Shown piece after piece: positions 19,461 through 27,530 of a stretch of 64,000 bases of DNA. The position numbers and the translations under genes were made by a program. Within the stretch, counting starts at the first letter, position 1, and each line of letters begins with the position of its first letter. The notes under the pieces were generated by a model that was given only the letters and a program-made list of their open reading frames with translations, was not told where the DNA came from and ran no database searches. This stretch comes from Gemella sp. GL1 (GTDB lineage: Bacteria > Bacillota > Bacilli > Staphylococcales > Gemellaceae). Location: positions 62,001 through 126,000 of the forward strand of contig NZ_JACBYB010000011.1 of assembly GCF_013415365.1 (NCBI RefSeq), written 5' to 3'.

Positions 19461-19489
19461 TTGATTTTTAAAAGATGATTTATTATAAT
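19461..19489 (+). promoter_or_regulatory. Promoter of rpmE2
   Basis: TTGATT (19461-19466), 17-base spacer, TATAAT (19484-19489). The predicted start point near 19496 falls at the edge of a symmetric dyad. Confidence 0.75.
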
Positions 19490-19496
19490 ATTTAAG

Positions 19497-19515
19497 TATG
19501 TGATTATATCACATA
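19497..19515 (+). promoter_or_regulatory. Dyad at the rpmE2 start point, possible operator or RNA hairpin
   Basis: TATGTGAT - TAT - ATCACATA, two perfect 8-base arms around a 3-base centre. It begins about 8 bases after the -10 box. It contains TGTGA and TCACA halves with 5 bases between, one fewer than a CRP/FNR-type site. It could bind a repressor or form a hairpin at the 5' end of the mRNA. Confidence 0.45.
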
Positions 19516-19563
19516 AAATATTCTGTTCATATATAAATGTTCAGGGCATAAAGGAGAAACACA

Positions 19564-19809
19564 ATGAAACAAGGAATACACCCGGATTACCGTAAAGTTG
19601 TATTTTTAGATACAACAAGTGGATTCAAATTTTTAAGTGGGTCAACAAAACCTGCTAAAGAAACAATCGTTTGGGAAGATGGAAATGAGTACCCATTATT
19701 AAAGGTGGAAATATCTTCAGATACTCACCCATTCTACACAGGACGTCAAAGATTTGCTCAAGCAGATGGACGTGTTGAACGTTTCAACAAAAAATATGGG
19801 ATCAAGTAA
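19564..19809 (+). CDS. rpmE2: 50S ribosomal protein L31 type B
   Basis: Ribosomal protein of the large subunit, 81 residues. It starts [14 protein letters not shown] and has [13 protein letters not shown], both typical. It lacks the CxxC zinc cysteines of type A L31, so it is the zinc-free type B (YtiA/L31B) form. In several Bacilli the zinc-free form replaces the other during zinc starvation under Zur control; no canonical Zur box is seen here, though a dyad lies at the promoter. Ribosome binding site AAGGAG. Confidence 0.97.
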   Translation: MKQGIHPDYRKVVFLDTTSGFKFLSGSTKPAKETIVWEDGNEYPLLKVEISSDTHPFYTGRQRFAQADGRVERFNKKYGIK

Positions 19810-19818
19810 GAATTATAA

Positions 19819-19846
19819 AGCAGACAGCACAGGTTGTCTGTTTTTC
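19819..19846 (+). terminator. Intrinsic terminator after rpmE2
   Basis: CAGACA pairs with TGTCTG around an 8-base loop, followed by TTTTTC. It lies 10 bases after the rpmE2 stop. Confidence 0.75.
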
Positions 19847-19877
19847 TTATGTGAGGGTGTCAATAGAGGTGGAAATT

Positions 19878-20471
19878 ATGTTTGAAAAACGAAAAGTAGG
19901 ATGGATAGAGTGCATATGTGGCTCTATGTTTTCAGGTAAATCAGAAGAATTATTAAGACGAATTAGAAGAGGATTGATTGCTAATCAAAAAGTGATAGTA
20001 TTCAAACCTAGTATAGATATAAGATATCATATAGACAAGGTGACAACTCATAATGGGACAAGCTATAAATCTACATCTATAACGAAACCTATAGAGATAT
20101 ATGAGTATATAAAAAATGAAAAATATGATATTATAGGTATTGATGAAATTCAATTTTTCGATAATACTATAGTGGGTGTTATTCGAAATTTAGCAGATAG
20201 AGGAATCAGAGTTATTGTAGCTGGATTAGATATGGATTTCAGGGCTGAACCATTCCAACCAATGCCTGAAATAATGGCGGTAAGCGAATTAGTTACAAAG
20301 CTACATGCAGTTTGTAGTAAATGTGGTGGAGAGGCATATGTAAGTCAAAGGCTTATAAATGGTAAACCAGCCCAATACAAGGATCCTATTGTTATAATAG
20401 GAGCAAGTGAATCATATGAAGCAAGATGTCGTCACTGTCATGAAATAATTAAAAATATTGAGGAATTATAA
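19878..20471 (+). CDS. tdk: Thymidine kinase
   Basis: Phosphorylates thymidine to dTMP in the salvage pathway. It is 197 residues, type II (bacterial) family. P-loop [14 protein letters not shown] at the start, DEIQFF, the lasso-region [13 protein letters not shown], and a zinc site CSKCGGEA with CRHCHE near the end. The ATG at 19878 is preferred over the upstream in-frame ATG at 19851 because GAGGTGG lies just before it and the family begins at this point. prfA follows with a one-base gap; tdk-prfA-prmC is a standard Bacilli order. Confidence 0.95.
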   Translation: MFEKRKVGWIECICGSMFSGKSEELLRRIRRGLIANQKVIVFKPSIDIRYHIDKVTTHNGTSYKSTSITKPIEIYEYIKNEKYDIIGIDEIQFFDNTIVGVIRNLADRGIRVIVAGLDMDFRAEPFQPMPEIMAVSELVTKLHAVCSKCGGEAYVSQRLINGKPAQYKDPIVIIGASESYEARCRHCHEIIKNIEEL

Positions 20472-20472
20472 T

Positions 20473-21561
20473 ATGGAAATATTAAATCAACTTGAAATTG
20501 TAGAAGAACGCTATGAAAAACTAAATGAGTTATTAAGTGATCCAGATATAGTTAGTAATACTAAGAAACTTATGGAATTATCAAAAGAACAGAGATCAAT
20601 AGAAAAAACAGTTACTGTATTTAGAGAATATAAGTCAATTGTAAAACAAATTGAAGAGACAAAAGAACTTCTTGAGATTGAAGAAGATAAAGATATGAAA
20701 GAAATGATGCAAGAGGAATTAAAAGAATTAGAACCATCTCTTGCGCCATTGGAGGAAGAATTAAAAATATTATTATTACCTAAAGATCCTAATGACTCTA
20801 AAAATGTAGTAGTCGAAGTTCGTGGAGCAGCAGGAGGAGATGAGGCTGCATTATTTGCTGGAGACCTTTTGAGAATGTATACTAGGTACGCTGAATCTCA
20901 GGGATGGAAAGTGGATATCTTAGAGCGTTCTGAAATTGGTATTGGTGGAGTAAAGGAAGCTACATTTGTTGTATCAGGAGAAGAAGTATATTCTAAAATG
21001 AAATTTGAATCGGGAGCTCATCGTGTTCAACGTGTTCCATCAACAGAATCGAGTGGTCGTATCCATACTTCTACAGCAACAGTGGTGGTTTTACCAGAAG
21101 TTGAAGAGGTTGAAGTAGATATTAATGAAAATGATATTCGTGTTGACACATTTGCATCCTCTGGAGCAGGAGGCCAATCAGTAAATACTACAATGTCAGC
21201 AGTTCGTTTAACACATATGCCTACTGGTGTTGTAGTATCTATGCAAGATGAACGTTCACAAATTAAGAATAAAGAAAAAGCAATGAAAATTCTTCGTGCT
21301 CGAGTTTATGATATGTTTCAACAACAGGAACAGGCTAAACATGATGCAGAACGTAAATCAAAAGTAGGAACTGGAGATCGTTCAGAGCGTATTAGGACAT
21401 ATAATTATCCGCAAAATCGTTTAACAGATCACCGTATAGGATTAACTATTCAAAAATTGGATCAAATTATGGAAGGAAAATTAGATGAAGTTATGGAAGC
21501 TTTGCGTATAGCAGAACAAACAGAAAAAATGGCAGAGCTTAATAAAGGGGATGAATTATAA
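20473..21561 (+). CDS. prfA: Peptide chain release factor 1
   Basis: Recognises UAA and UAG stop codons and triggers peptide release. It is 362 residues. Codon-recognition tripeptide PST (VPSTESSGR, about 186; usually PAT or PVT) and the catalytic GGQ in GAGGQSVN (about 231). Starts at the ATG at 20473 with GAGGA upstream; the in-frame upstream start at 20458 overlaps tdk and is unlikely. Its TAA overlaps the ATG of prmC by one base, and PrmC methylates the GGQ glutamine. Confidence 0.97.
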   Translation: MEILNQLEIVEERYEKLNELLSDPDIVSNTKKLMELSKEQRSIEKTVTVFREYKSIVKQIEETKELLEIEEDKDMKEMMQEELKELEPSLAPLEEELKILLLPKDPNDSKNVVVEVRGAAGGDEAALFAGDLLRMYTRYAESQGWKVDILERSEIGIGGVKEATFVVSGEEVYSKMKFESGAHRVQRVPSTESSGRIHTSTATVVVLPEVEEVEVDINENDIRVDTFASSGAGGQSVNTTMSAVRLTHMPTGVVVSMQDERSQIKNKEKAMKILRARVYDMFQQQEQAKHDAERKSKVGTGDRSERIRTYNYPQNRLTDHRIGLTIQKLDQIMEGKLDEVMEALRIAEQTEKMAELNKGDEL

Positions 21562-22403
21562 TGAAAAGAAGGCAAGCTTTGGAAAAGGCTTGTTTTCTTT
21601 TAAGAGAACAAGCGAAAGAAGAATCTATAGCGAAATTTTTACTTCAATATATACTTGATGAGAATAGCGGAAAATTTAATTATAATATGGATGCAGAATT
21701 GGAGAAAGAACTAGAAAATAAATATTTTGGGTTAATAGAAGAACATATAGAAAAAGATACACCACTTAGTCATTTAGCTGGTTTTGAATATTTCTATAAT
21801 CGAAAATTTAAAGTTAACAAAAATGTTTTATCTCCAAGGATGGAAACAGAAGAATTAATATATAAAATTTTGGATGATTTTAAATATTGTGATAAAAAGT
21901 ATTTGAAAATTTTAGATTTATGTACAGGATCAGGGATAATAGGAATAACTTTAGAAAAGGAATTAAAAATAGCGACGTCAATAACTGCAAGTGATATATC
22001 AAAAGAAGCACTACAAGTTGCTAGAAGAAATGCAGAGTTATTACAATCAAGTGTGCACTTTATTGAATCAAACTTATTTGAAAATATTGAAGATAAGTTT
22101 GATGTCATTGTTTCTAATCCTCCATATATTCCATATGAGGATATGTCTACGATAAAAAAAAATGTATTAGACTATGATCCTCATCTAGCTCTATTTGCTA
22201 AAGAAGAGGGTATGTTTTTTTATAAACGAATAATAGAAAGTGCAGATAAATATTTAGAAGAAGATGGAATAATATATTTTGAAATAGGATATAATCAAAG
22301 AGAAAAAATACAAGATATTGCAAATAATCATAAATTTATATGTCAAATAATAAAAGATATAAATAGTAAAGATAGAATTGCTATTTTATCTAAGGAGAAG
22401 TAA
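21561..22403 (+). CDS. prmC: Release factor glutamine N5-methyltransferase
   Basis: Methylates the GGQ glutamine of release factors with SAM. It is 280 residues. The SAM motif ILDLCTGSGIIGI and the catalytic NPPY (about 186-189) are clear. It overlaps prfA by one base (TAATG) and is immediately followed by the GNAT gene. In many Bacilli tsaC/ywlC follows; it is not present here. Confidence 0.96.
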   Translation: MKRRQALEKACFLLREQAKEESIAKFLLQYILDENSGKFNYNMDAELEKELENKYFGLIEEHIEKDTPLSHLAGFEYFYNRKFKVNKNVLSPRMETEELIYKILDDFKYCDKKYLKILDLCTGSGIIGITLEKELKIATSITASDISKEALQVARRNAELLQSSVHFIESNLFENIEDKFDVIVSNPPYIPYEDMSTIKKNVLDYDPHLALFAKEEGMFFYKRIIESADKYLEEDGIIYFEIGYNQREKIQDIANNHKFICQIIKDINSKDRIAILSKEK

Positions 22404-22898
22404 GTGGATGTTATTATACGAATAATTGATGAAAGTTTATCTAAGGATATAAATTTAAAGAATGGAAAGTTTGATCTAATAGGAAGATTTGTTCCTAAAT
22501 ATATGAATGAAGAATGGGGAAATGATATTCAGATCTTTTCTGAAGACAATATAGGTAGTCAAATTTTTCCTAATGAAAATTATAATTATGAGCTTATGAA
22601 GGAAGAGTATATTTTTGTTGCTGCTTATTATAAAAATGAGGTAGTAGGACTAGCTGTTTATAAACATAATTGGAATAAATATCTATATCTTTATGATTTG
22701 AAAGTGAAGAATGAATTTATCAACAAATCTATAGGAAAATTGTTGATAAATAAAGGAAAAGAAGTGGAAAAAGAGTATTCATACAATGGAATTTATACTC
22801 AAACACAAGATAATAATCTATTAGCTTGTTTATTTTATTTGAAAAATAGTTTTAAAATAGGGGGATTTGATAATAAAGTTTACGAAGGAACTCAATAA
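22404..22898 (+). CDS. GNAT family N-acetyltransferase, streptothricin-acetyltransferase-like
   Basis: A 164-residue protein with a GNAT C-terminus: YLYLYDLKVKNEFINKSIGKLL (first part of the acetyl-CoA site), then TQTQDNNLLACLFYLKNSF and IGGFDN. The TQDNN..ACxFY..FxIGG pattern is that of SatA/YyaR-type streptothricin acetyltransferases and some RimI-like proteins. The substrate cannot be told from sequence. It starts at GTG (22404), directly after the prmC stop, with AAGGAG 6 bases upstream; the ATG at 22408 is out of frame. Probably part of the tdk-prfA-prmC transcript. Confidence 0.82.
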   Translation: MDVIIRIIDESLSKDINLKNGKFDLIGRFVPKYMNEEWGNDIQIFSEDNIGSQIFPNENYNYELMKEEYIFVAAYYKNEVVGLAVYKHNWNKYLYLYDLKVKNEFINKSIGKLLINKGKEVEKEYSYNGIYTQTQDNNLLACLFYLKNSFKIGGFDNKVYEGTQ

Positions 22899-23083
22899 GA
22901 AGGAAAAGCGGATGTAATATTTTATTTAAATATAACTTAATAAAAAGGAGAAAATAGAAATTTTTGCTATAGATATCTAAATTTATAATGAAAATTGAAT
23001 TAAAAAATATATTCAATATATGTAGTTAAGGGAAATTAAAAAGTTATTAGTATGTTGTTATGAAGAATAACCATAGAAAAAAA

Positions 23084-23134
23084 TAAAAAAGAAGATTAGT
23101 GGGCAATTTTGGCCTTAAATCTTCTTTTTATTTA
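23084..23134 (-). terminator. Terminator of rarA, possibly bidirectional
   Basis: AAAAAGAAGATT pairs with AATCTTCTTTTT across a loop of about 20 bases. On the - strand it overlaps the rarA stop codon and ends in a T run; on the + strand it could stop reading from the GNAT gene. Confidence 0.7.
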
Positions 23135-24374
23135 ATGTTTTTAAAAATTCTTGATATAGAGCTAAATTTTTTTCATTTTTATTATTAATGTTTGGGATAT
23201 AAAATTTACTACCTTGTAATTTTTTAGGCAAATAGTTCTGTTTAACGTAGTTATTAGGATATGAATGAGGGTATTTATATTCAACACCTGCTCCTAATTC
23301 TGAGGCACCTTGATAGTGAGAATCTTTTAGATGATTAGGAATTTCAAAGTTTGGGTTTTTATTCAATACCTTTAGTGCGGCATCGATAGCCACATAAGCA
23401 GAATTAGATTTAGGAGATAATGCTAATTGAATTACAATATTAGCTAAGGGAATTCTAGCTTCAGGAAATCCTAATGATTTTGCGCTTGTGATAGCGGCAT
23501 GAACAAAAGAACCAATACTAGGGTTAGCTAATCCTATATCTTCATAGGCGATAACACTAAGTCTACGACAAATCGTCTCTAAATCACCACTATCTATAAG
23601 AAGTGCAAGATAATATAAAGAAGCATCTACATCACTACCACGAATTGATTTTTGTAAGGCAGATATAGTGTTATAAAAATAATCACCATCTTTGTCATAA
23701 GACCTAAAATTACCTATATTTAATTTAAAAAGATAATCATTATCAATAATCTCTCCTTCATTTGATAAATTATACAAAATTTCTAGTGTATTTATAGCGA
23801 ATCTTAAATCTCCTGAGGAACTTTTAGAAATTATTTTAAAAACATTTTCTTCTATTTTAGTATTTTTTATGAATATCTCTTTGTTAGAACTTATTTTTTT
23901 TAAATAATCTGATATTTCTTGTTCCTCTAAAGGTTTTAATTCAAATATTTTTAATCTAGAACGAATAGCAGGAGCTACACTGTGATAAGGATTTTGAGTT
24001 GTACAGCCAATAACGAATATATTTTCATATTCTATTTCTGGTAAAAGTATATCTTGCATAGGTTTAGTTAATCTATGAAATTCATCTAGTAAAAGGAGTA
24101 CTTTCTTAAATCTTTTTGACTCTAAAATTATATCGGTTAAATCTTTTTTACTACAATTAACAGCATTTAAAATTTTGAATTTATAGTCTAATTCATTAGC
24201 TAGTGCAGAAGCTATAGTTGTTTTGCCGATTCCTGGTAATCCATAAAGTATGAATGAAAACATGGAGTTAGTTTCAACTATTTTATTCAATACACGACCC
24301 TCTCCTATTAAATGATTTTGTCCAACAACATCTTTCAAAAATTTTGGTCTTAGTTTATTATTTAATGATTGCAT
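23115..24374 (-). CDS. rarA: Replication-associated recombination protein RarA (MgsA)
   Basis: AAA+ ATPase related to clamp-loader subunits that works at stalled replication forks with SSB and recombination proteins. It is 419 residues. N-terminal RPKFLKDVVGQNHLIGEG, Walker A GLPGIGKTT (about 45-53), Walker B LLLDEFHR, GCTTQNP sensor 1, and the C-terminal tetramerisation region ending DSHYQGASELGAGVEYKYPH. It is one of only two protein genes on the - strand. Ribosome binding site AAAGGGA. It is divergent from the gene at 24830 across a gap of about 455 bases. Confidence 0.95.
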   Translation of the reverse strand: MQSLNNKLRPKFLKDVVGQNHLIGEGRVLNKIVETNSMFSFILYGLPGIGKTTIASALANELDYKFKILNAVNCSKKDLTDIILESKRFKKVLLLLDEFHRLTKPMQDILLPEIEYENIFVIGCTTQNPYHSVAPAIRSRLKIFELKPLEEQEISDYLKKISSNKEIFIKNTKIEENVFKIISKSSSGDLRFAINTLEILYNLSNEGEIIDNDYLFKLNIGNFRSYDKDGDYFYNTISALQKSIRGSDVDASLYYLALLIDSGDLETICRRLSVIAYEDIGLANPSIGSFVHAAITSAKSLGFPEARIPLANIVIQLALSPKSNSAYVAIDAALKVLNKNPNFEIPNHLKDSHYQGASELGAGVEYKYPHSYPNNYVKQNYLPKKLQGSKFYIPNINNKNEKNLALYQEFLKTLNKKKI

Positions 24375-24829
24375 ATAATCCCTTTCTTTAGTAATTAAAA
24401 GTATAGATTTAGATATAGTTTTATAATCAATTTTTTAAATTTTACTATATCAGTATTTTAAAGTTAAGTTTGTAGAAAATATAAATAAAATTACTGTATT
24501 TTTAAAAATTCCAGAAGTTTAATATATATTAACTACATGAATATATATTATTTTTATTGCAGAATATTTAAATATTTTTTGAATAGCTACTACTGGAGTA
24601 TTGATTTTGAATAAAGTGCGTAGCATATAATAATTAATTAAAATTATCGTATTTCTACAAATATTTGTCAAATTTTAGATGATATCATATATTTATCTTT
24701 CTTGTTAAAAATACTATATTGTCGCTTTTTATGCTTTATAGTGTTATGTAGTGTAATTGCAACTAATATATGATACAATTATTATAATAATTACTATTAA
24801 GATTGGTTGGCAAGAAAGAGGGGTTAAGA
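24375..24829. other. 455-base divergent intergenic region
   Basis: Very AT-rich, between rarA (-) and the small membrane protein gene (+). I see no open frame worth calling and no known RNA motif. The right end (24739-24788) holds a TAGTGT-type promoter. On the left, a weak - strand promoter for rarA may exist, but no clear pair of boxes stands out. Confidence 0.6.
24749..24779 (+). promoter_or_regulatory. Candidate promoter with doubled TAGTGT element
   Basis: TACAAT (24774-24779) with extended -10 TG at 24771-24772, and TAGTGT at 24749-24754. A second TAGTGT is at 24739-24744. The block from 24739 to about 24758 matches the one before rsmE at 17 of 20 bases. Confidence 0.55.
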
Positions 24830-25105
24830 ATGAAAACATTAAAAAATATAATTTTATTTTTTTCACTAGGGGCAGCTGTATATGCAATATACAAAAAAAT
24901 AGATACTGTAAAAAGAGAAGATGGATACGTGGAAGAATGTAAGAAACAAATATTTGCAAGAGGTCTGGAAATTAAAGATTCTTGGTATTTTAATTTAATT
25001 GAAAATAATTATTTGGAATTTGTATTTACAGATTTCAAACAAAAAAATTACAAAGTTATATTTAGTAAAATAGAAAATAAAATTACAGCATTTACAGAGG
25101 TTTAG
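24830..25105 (+). CDS. Small membrane-anchored protein of unknown function upstream of the M42 peptidase
   Basis: A 91-residue protein with an N-terminal membrane segment (about 5-22, NIILFFSLGAAVYAIYK) and a soluble remainder rich in Lys, Glu and aromatic residues. I do not recognise a domain with confidence. It sits one base before an M42 aminopeptidase gene, the place occupied in Bacillus by ytzB (a small membrane-anchored protein before ytoP), so it may be an analogue. The ATG at 24830 with AAAGAGGGG upstream is preferred to the in-frame TTG at 24803. Confidence 0.7.
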   Translation: MKTLKNIILFFSLGAAVYAIYKKIDTVKREDGYVEECKKQIFARGLEIKDSWYFNLIENNYLEFVFTDFKQKNYKVIFSKIENKITAFTEV

Positions 25106-25106
25106 G

Positions 25107-26168
25107 ATGGAAAATTCAATAAAAATTTTAAAAGAATTAACCTATTTAGATGCAGTAGCAGGTTTTGAAAAGGAAGTAGCAGAGTATTTAATAAAAAATT
25201 TAAGTCCGTATGCAGATGAAATTAGAAGAGATAACCTAGGCGGAGTATACGCGTATAAATATTCTAAAAATCCAAATTCAAAAACATTAATGATTGCCGC
25301 ACATATGGATGAGATAGGATTTATGATTACAAAAATATTACCTAATGGTTTTCTAAAGTTCGAAACTTTAGGTGGTTTTAGAGAGGATACTTTATTAACT
25401 CAAAAATTTACAATTACAACTTGTGAAGGTAAGAAATTCGTGGGGGTTATTCCGGCAGTACCTAAGCATTTTATATCGGATAAAGAAATGGGAATTAAGA
25501 TTTCTGAGATGGTTATTGATGTAGGTGCAGAATCTGAGAATGATGTGAGAAGTTGGGGAATTAAAGAAGGAGATATTGTTACTCCAAGAACTGAATTCGA
25601 AAGATTAACTGAAAATCGTATATTAGCCAAAGCTTTTGATAATAGATATGGTTGTGCCTTAATAATTGAAGTTTTAAAAGAATTATCAACTAAAGAGCTT
25701 GATTGCAATTTAGTGGTTTGTTCGACCGTACAAGAAGAAGTTGGATTAAGAGGGGCTAGTATTGCAGCAAATATGGTTAAACCTGATCTTGCGCTAATTG
25801 TTGATTGTAGTCCAGCCAATGACATGGGTATGAATAGGGAAGTTAATGGAAAATTAGGAGAAGGATTTTTAGTTAGACTAATGGATAGAACTATGATTTT
25901 AAGAGGAAATCTAAGAGAAAAAATTATAGGTTTAGCACAAAAAAATGAAATTAAGTATCAATATTTTACATCTCCAGGTGGAACAGATGCTGGAGCAATA
26001 CATCAAAGCTTATTGGGAATACCTACTGCTGTTATAGGGATTTGTGGAAGATATATACATAGTCATAATTCTATGATTGATATACGGGACTATTTATCTG
26101 CTAAAGCAATAGTTAAACATATTACTGAAGAGTTAAATGATGAGTTTATTAAGTATATACGTTTATAA
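25107..26168 (+). CDS. M42 family metallo-aminopeptidase (YtoP/glutamyl aminopeptidase type)
   Basis: Cytoplasmic two-metal aminopeptidase of 353 residues; family members form tetrahedral dodecamers that trim peptides. Metal and catalytic motifs: AAHMDEIGF (His66, Asp68), AFDNRYGCAL (about 177), VQEEVGLRGA (Glu pair about 211), DCSPA, and GGTDAGAIH, plus RYIHSHNSM near the end. Substrate preference (Glu/Asp, or Leu) cannot be told. It starts one base after the small membrane protein gene, so the two are co-translated. A hairpin shared with rodA lies just downstream. Confidence 0.92.
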   Translation: MENSIKILKELTYLDAVAGFEKEVAEYLIKNLSPYADEIRRDNLGGVYAYKYSKNPNSKTLMIAAHMDEIGFMITKILPNGFLKFETLGGFREDTLLTQKFTITTCEGKKFVGVIPAVPKHFISDKEMGIKISEMVIDVGAESENDVRSWGIKEGDIVTPRTEFERLTENRILAKAFDNRYGCALIIEVLKELSTKELDCNLVVCSTVQEEVGLRGASIAANMVKPDLALIVDCSPANDMGMNREVNGKLGEGFLVRLMDRTMILRGNLREKIIGLAQKNEIKYQYFTSPGGTDAGAIHQSLLGIPTAVIGICGRYIHSHNSMIDIRDYLSAKAIVKHITEELNDEFIKYIRL

Positions 26169-26195
26169 AAAAGGTCTGGGATGTTATCCCAGACC
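26167..26195 (-). terminator. Terminator of rodA
   Basis: Perfect repeat GGTCTGGGAT - GTT - ATCCCAGACC (26173-26195). On the - strand it is followed by TTTTTT (complement of 26167-26172), placing it just after rodA. On the + strand there is only CTTAAATT after it, so it would be weak for the M42 gene. Confidence 0.85.
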
Positions 26196-26201
26196 CTTAA
26201 A

Positions 26202-27431
26202 TTAGATTTGCTGATCTGTATCGTTATAGGAAATCATATCTATTTCGTCAAAATCCGAAATATTTTTATCCATATAATCATATTTCTCTTCAAAATCAGC
26301 TAATTGTTCATAATAAATAGTATTATTAATTTTTAATAGAATAGCAAAAAGAATAGAATTTGCAAGTAATGAACTTCCACCGTAACTGATGAAAGGTAAA
26401 CTTATACCTACTACAGGCAATAATCCAGTAGTAGAATAAGTATTTATAATAAATGGAAATGCAAGAGTAAAGACAGCTAGTATTAAGAAATAATAACTGA
26501 AATTACCATGATTACATTTTTTTACAATTCTAAGAATATATAGCAAAAATATTAAATAGGTTGCTATGAATATGAAACTACCTATAAAACCGAAATTTTT
26601 TGCTATAACGGAAAAAATAAAATCATTGTGTAATTCTGGTATGTGAGTAATATTTTTTGATATAGTTCCAGTCAGACTACCTTTTGCTATCTCGTTTAAG
26701 ACTAAATTACTTTGATAAGAAAAATCATTCTTAAATTCTTCAGGATAAATCCAAGAAAGTATTCGATTTGATTGATAGCTTTTAAAACCAAATACATTTA
26801 GAAATCTAGGGAAGAATAGTGCAGATAGAATAATAACACTTATCAAAGATAATAATAATAGATATATCCGTAGAAAAGTTTTATTTTTATTAGATACAAT
26901 AAATGTTAATAATAAAAATAGGAATATAAAAAACAATGCATTTCCTAAGTCATTTTCTTTAACTATTAAAAAGAAAGGAATTGCTACAATAATCCCTAAG
27001 GTTAATAGTTTAAGTATATCTGCTGATTTATAAAATTTTTCCTGTTTAAGTACTAGGCAAATAAGAGCAACAGTTGAAATTTTGGCGAATTCAGAGGGCT
27101 GTAAGGTGAAAAATCCAAAATTAAACCAAGCTTTAGCACCATTTATAGTAGGAGCTATATTTTCGGGTGTTATTAATAGTAGAAGAAGTGCAGCTATACT
27201 AAACAGATACATAGCAATACTAAATTTTTCTATTGTAAATATGTCAATTTTCTGAATTAAGTATATTATCCCAAATGAAAGTATAAAAAATAAAATTTGT
27301 TTAATGAATAAGGTAGTACTAGTTCTGTTACCATATTCAGCTAAGTATATTGAAACTATACTGAAAATCGATAGTATGAAATAAAATAAAATTAAAATTA
27401 TGTTTCCCTTATCTGTTAAAAAATTTTTCAA
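26202..27431 (-). CDS. rodA: SEDS peptidoglycan glycosyltransferase, RodA type
   Basis: Polytopic membrane protein of 409 residues that polymerises lipid II, normally with a class B PBP during side-wall or peripheral growth. Hallmarks: NGAKAWFNFGFFTLQPSEFAK (about 96-116), IPELHNDFIFSVIAKNFGFIG, and PFISYGGSSLL near the C-terminus. It is more RodA-like than the gene at 7637, though in cocci the division of labour can differ. A hydrophilic tail of about 30 residues follows the last membrane segment. It has its own promoter and terminator and is divergent from mutS. Confidence 0.85.
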   Translation of the reverse strand: MKNFLTDKGNIILILFYFILSIFSIVSIYLAEYGNRTSTTLFIKQILFFILSFGIIYLIQKIDIFTIEKFSIAMYLFSIAALLLLLITPENIAPTINGAKAWFNFGFFTLQPSEFAKISTVALICLVLKQEKFYKSADILKLLTLGIIVAIPFFLIVKENDLGNALFFIFLFLLLTFIVSNKNKTFLRIYLLLLSLISVIILSALFFPRFLNVFGFKSYQSNRILSWIYPEEFKNDFSYQSNLVLNEIAKGSLTGTISKNITHIPELHNDFIFSVIAKNFGFIGSFIFIATYLIFLLYILRIVKKCNHGNFSYYFLILAVFTLAFPFIINTYSTTGLLPVVGISLPFISYGGSSLLANSILFAILLKINNTIYYEQLADFEEKYDYMDKNISDFDEIDMISYNDTDQQI

Positions 27432-27458
27432 ATAATCAACTCCTTATCATTTGCAATA

Positions 27459-27487
27459 ATTATACACTAGTGGGAATTTAAATGCAA
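27459..27487 (-). promoter_or_regulatory. Promoter of rodA
   Basis: Read on the - strand: TTGCAT (27487-27482), 17-base spacer, TATAAT (27464-27459), with an extended -10 TG. The ribosome binding site AAGGAG lies closer to the gene. Confidence 0.75.
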
Positions 27488-27530
27488 TGATAATAAGTTA
27501 GTTTAAAATTTAAGAAAGTAGGTGTTTTTT

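Noticed and set aside
19497-19515. CRP/FNR-type site at rpmE2
   Set aside because: TGTGA and TCACA are separated by 5 bases instead of 6, so I list it only as an unnamed dyad.
22404-22898. Calling the GNAT gene a true streptothricin resistance gene
   Set aside because: Only the C-terminal motif resembles SatA; the location beside prmC suggests a chromosomal housekeeping or unknown role.
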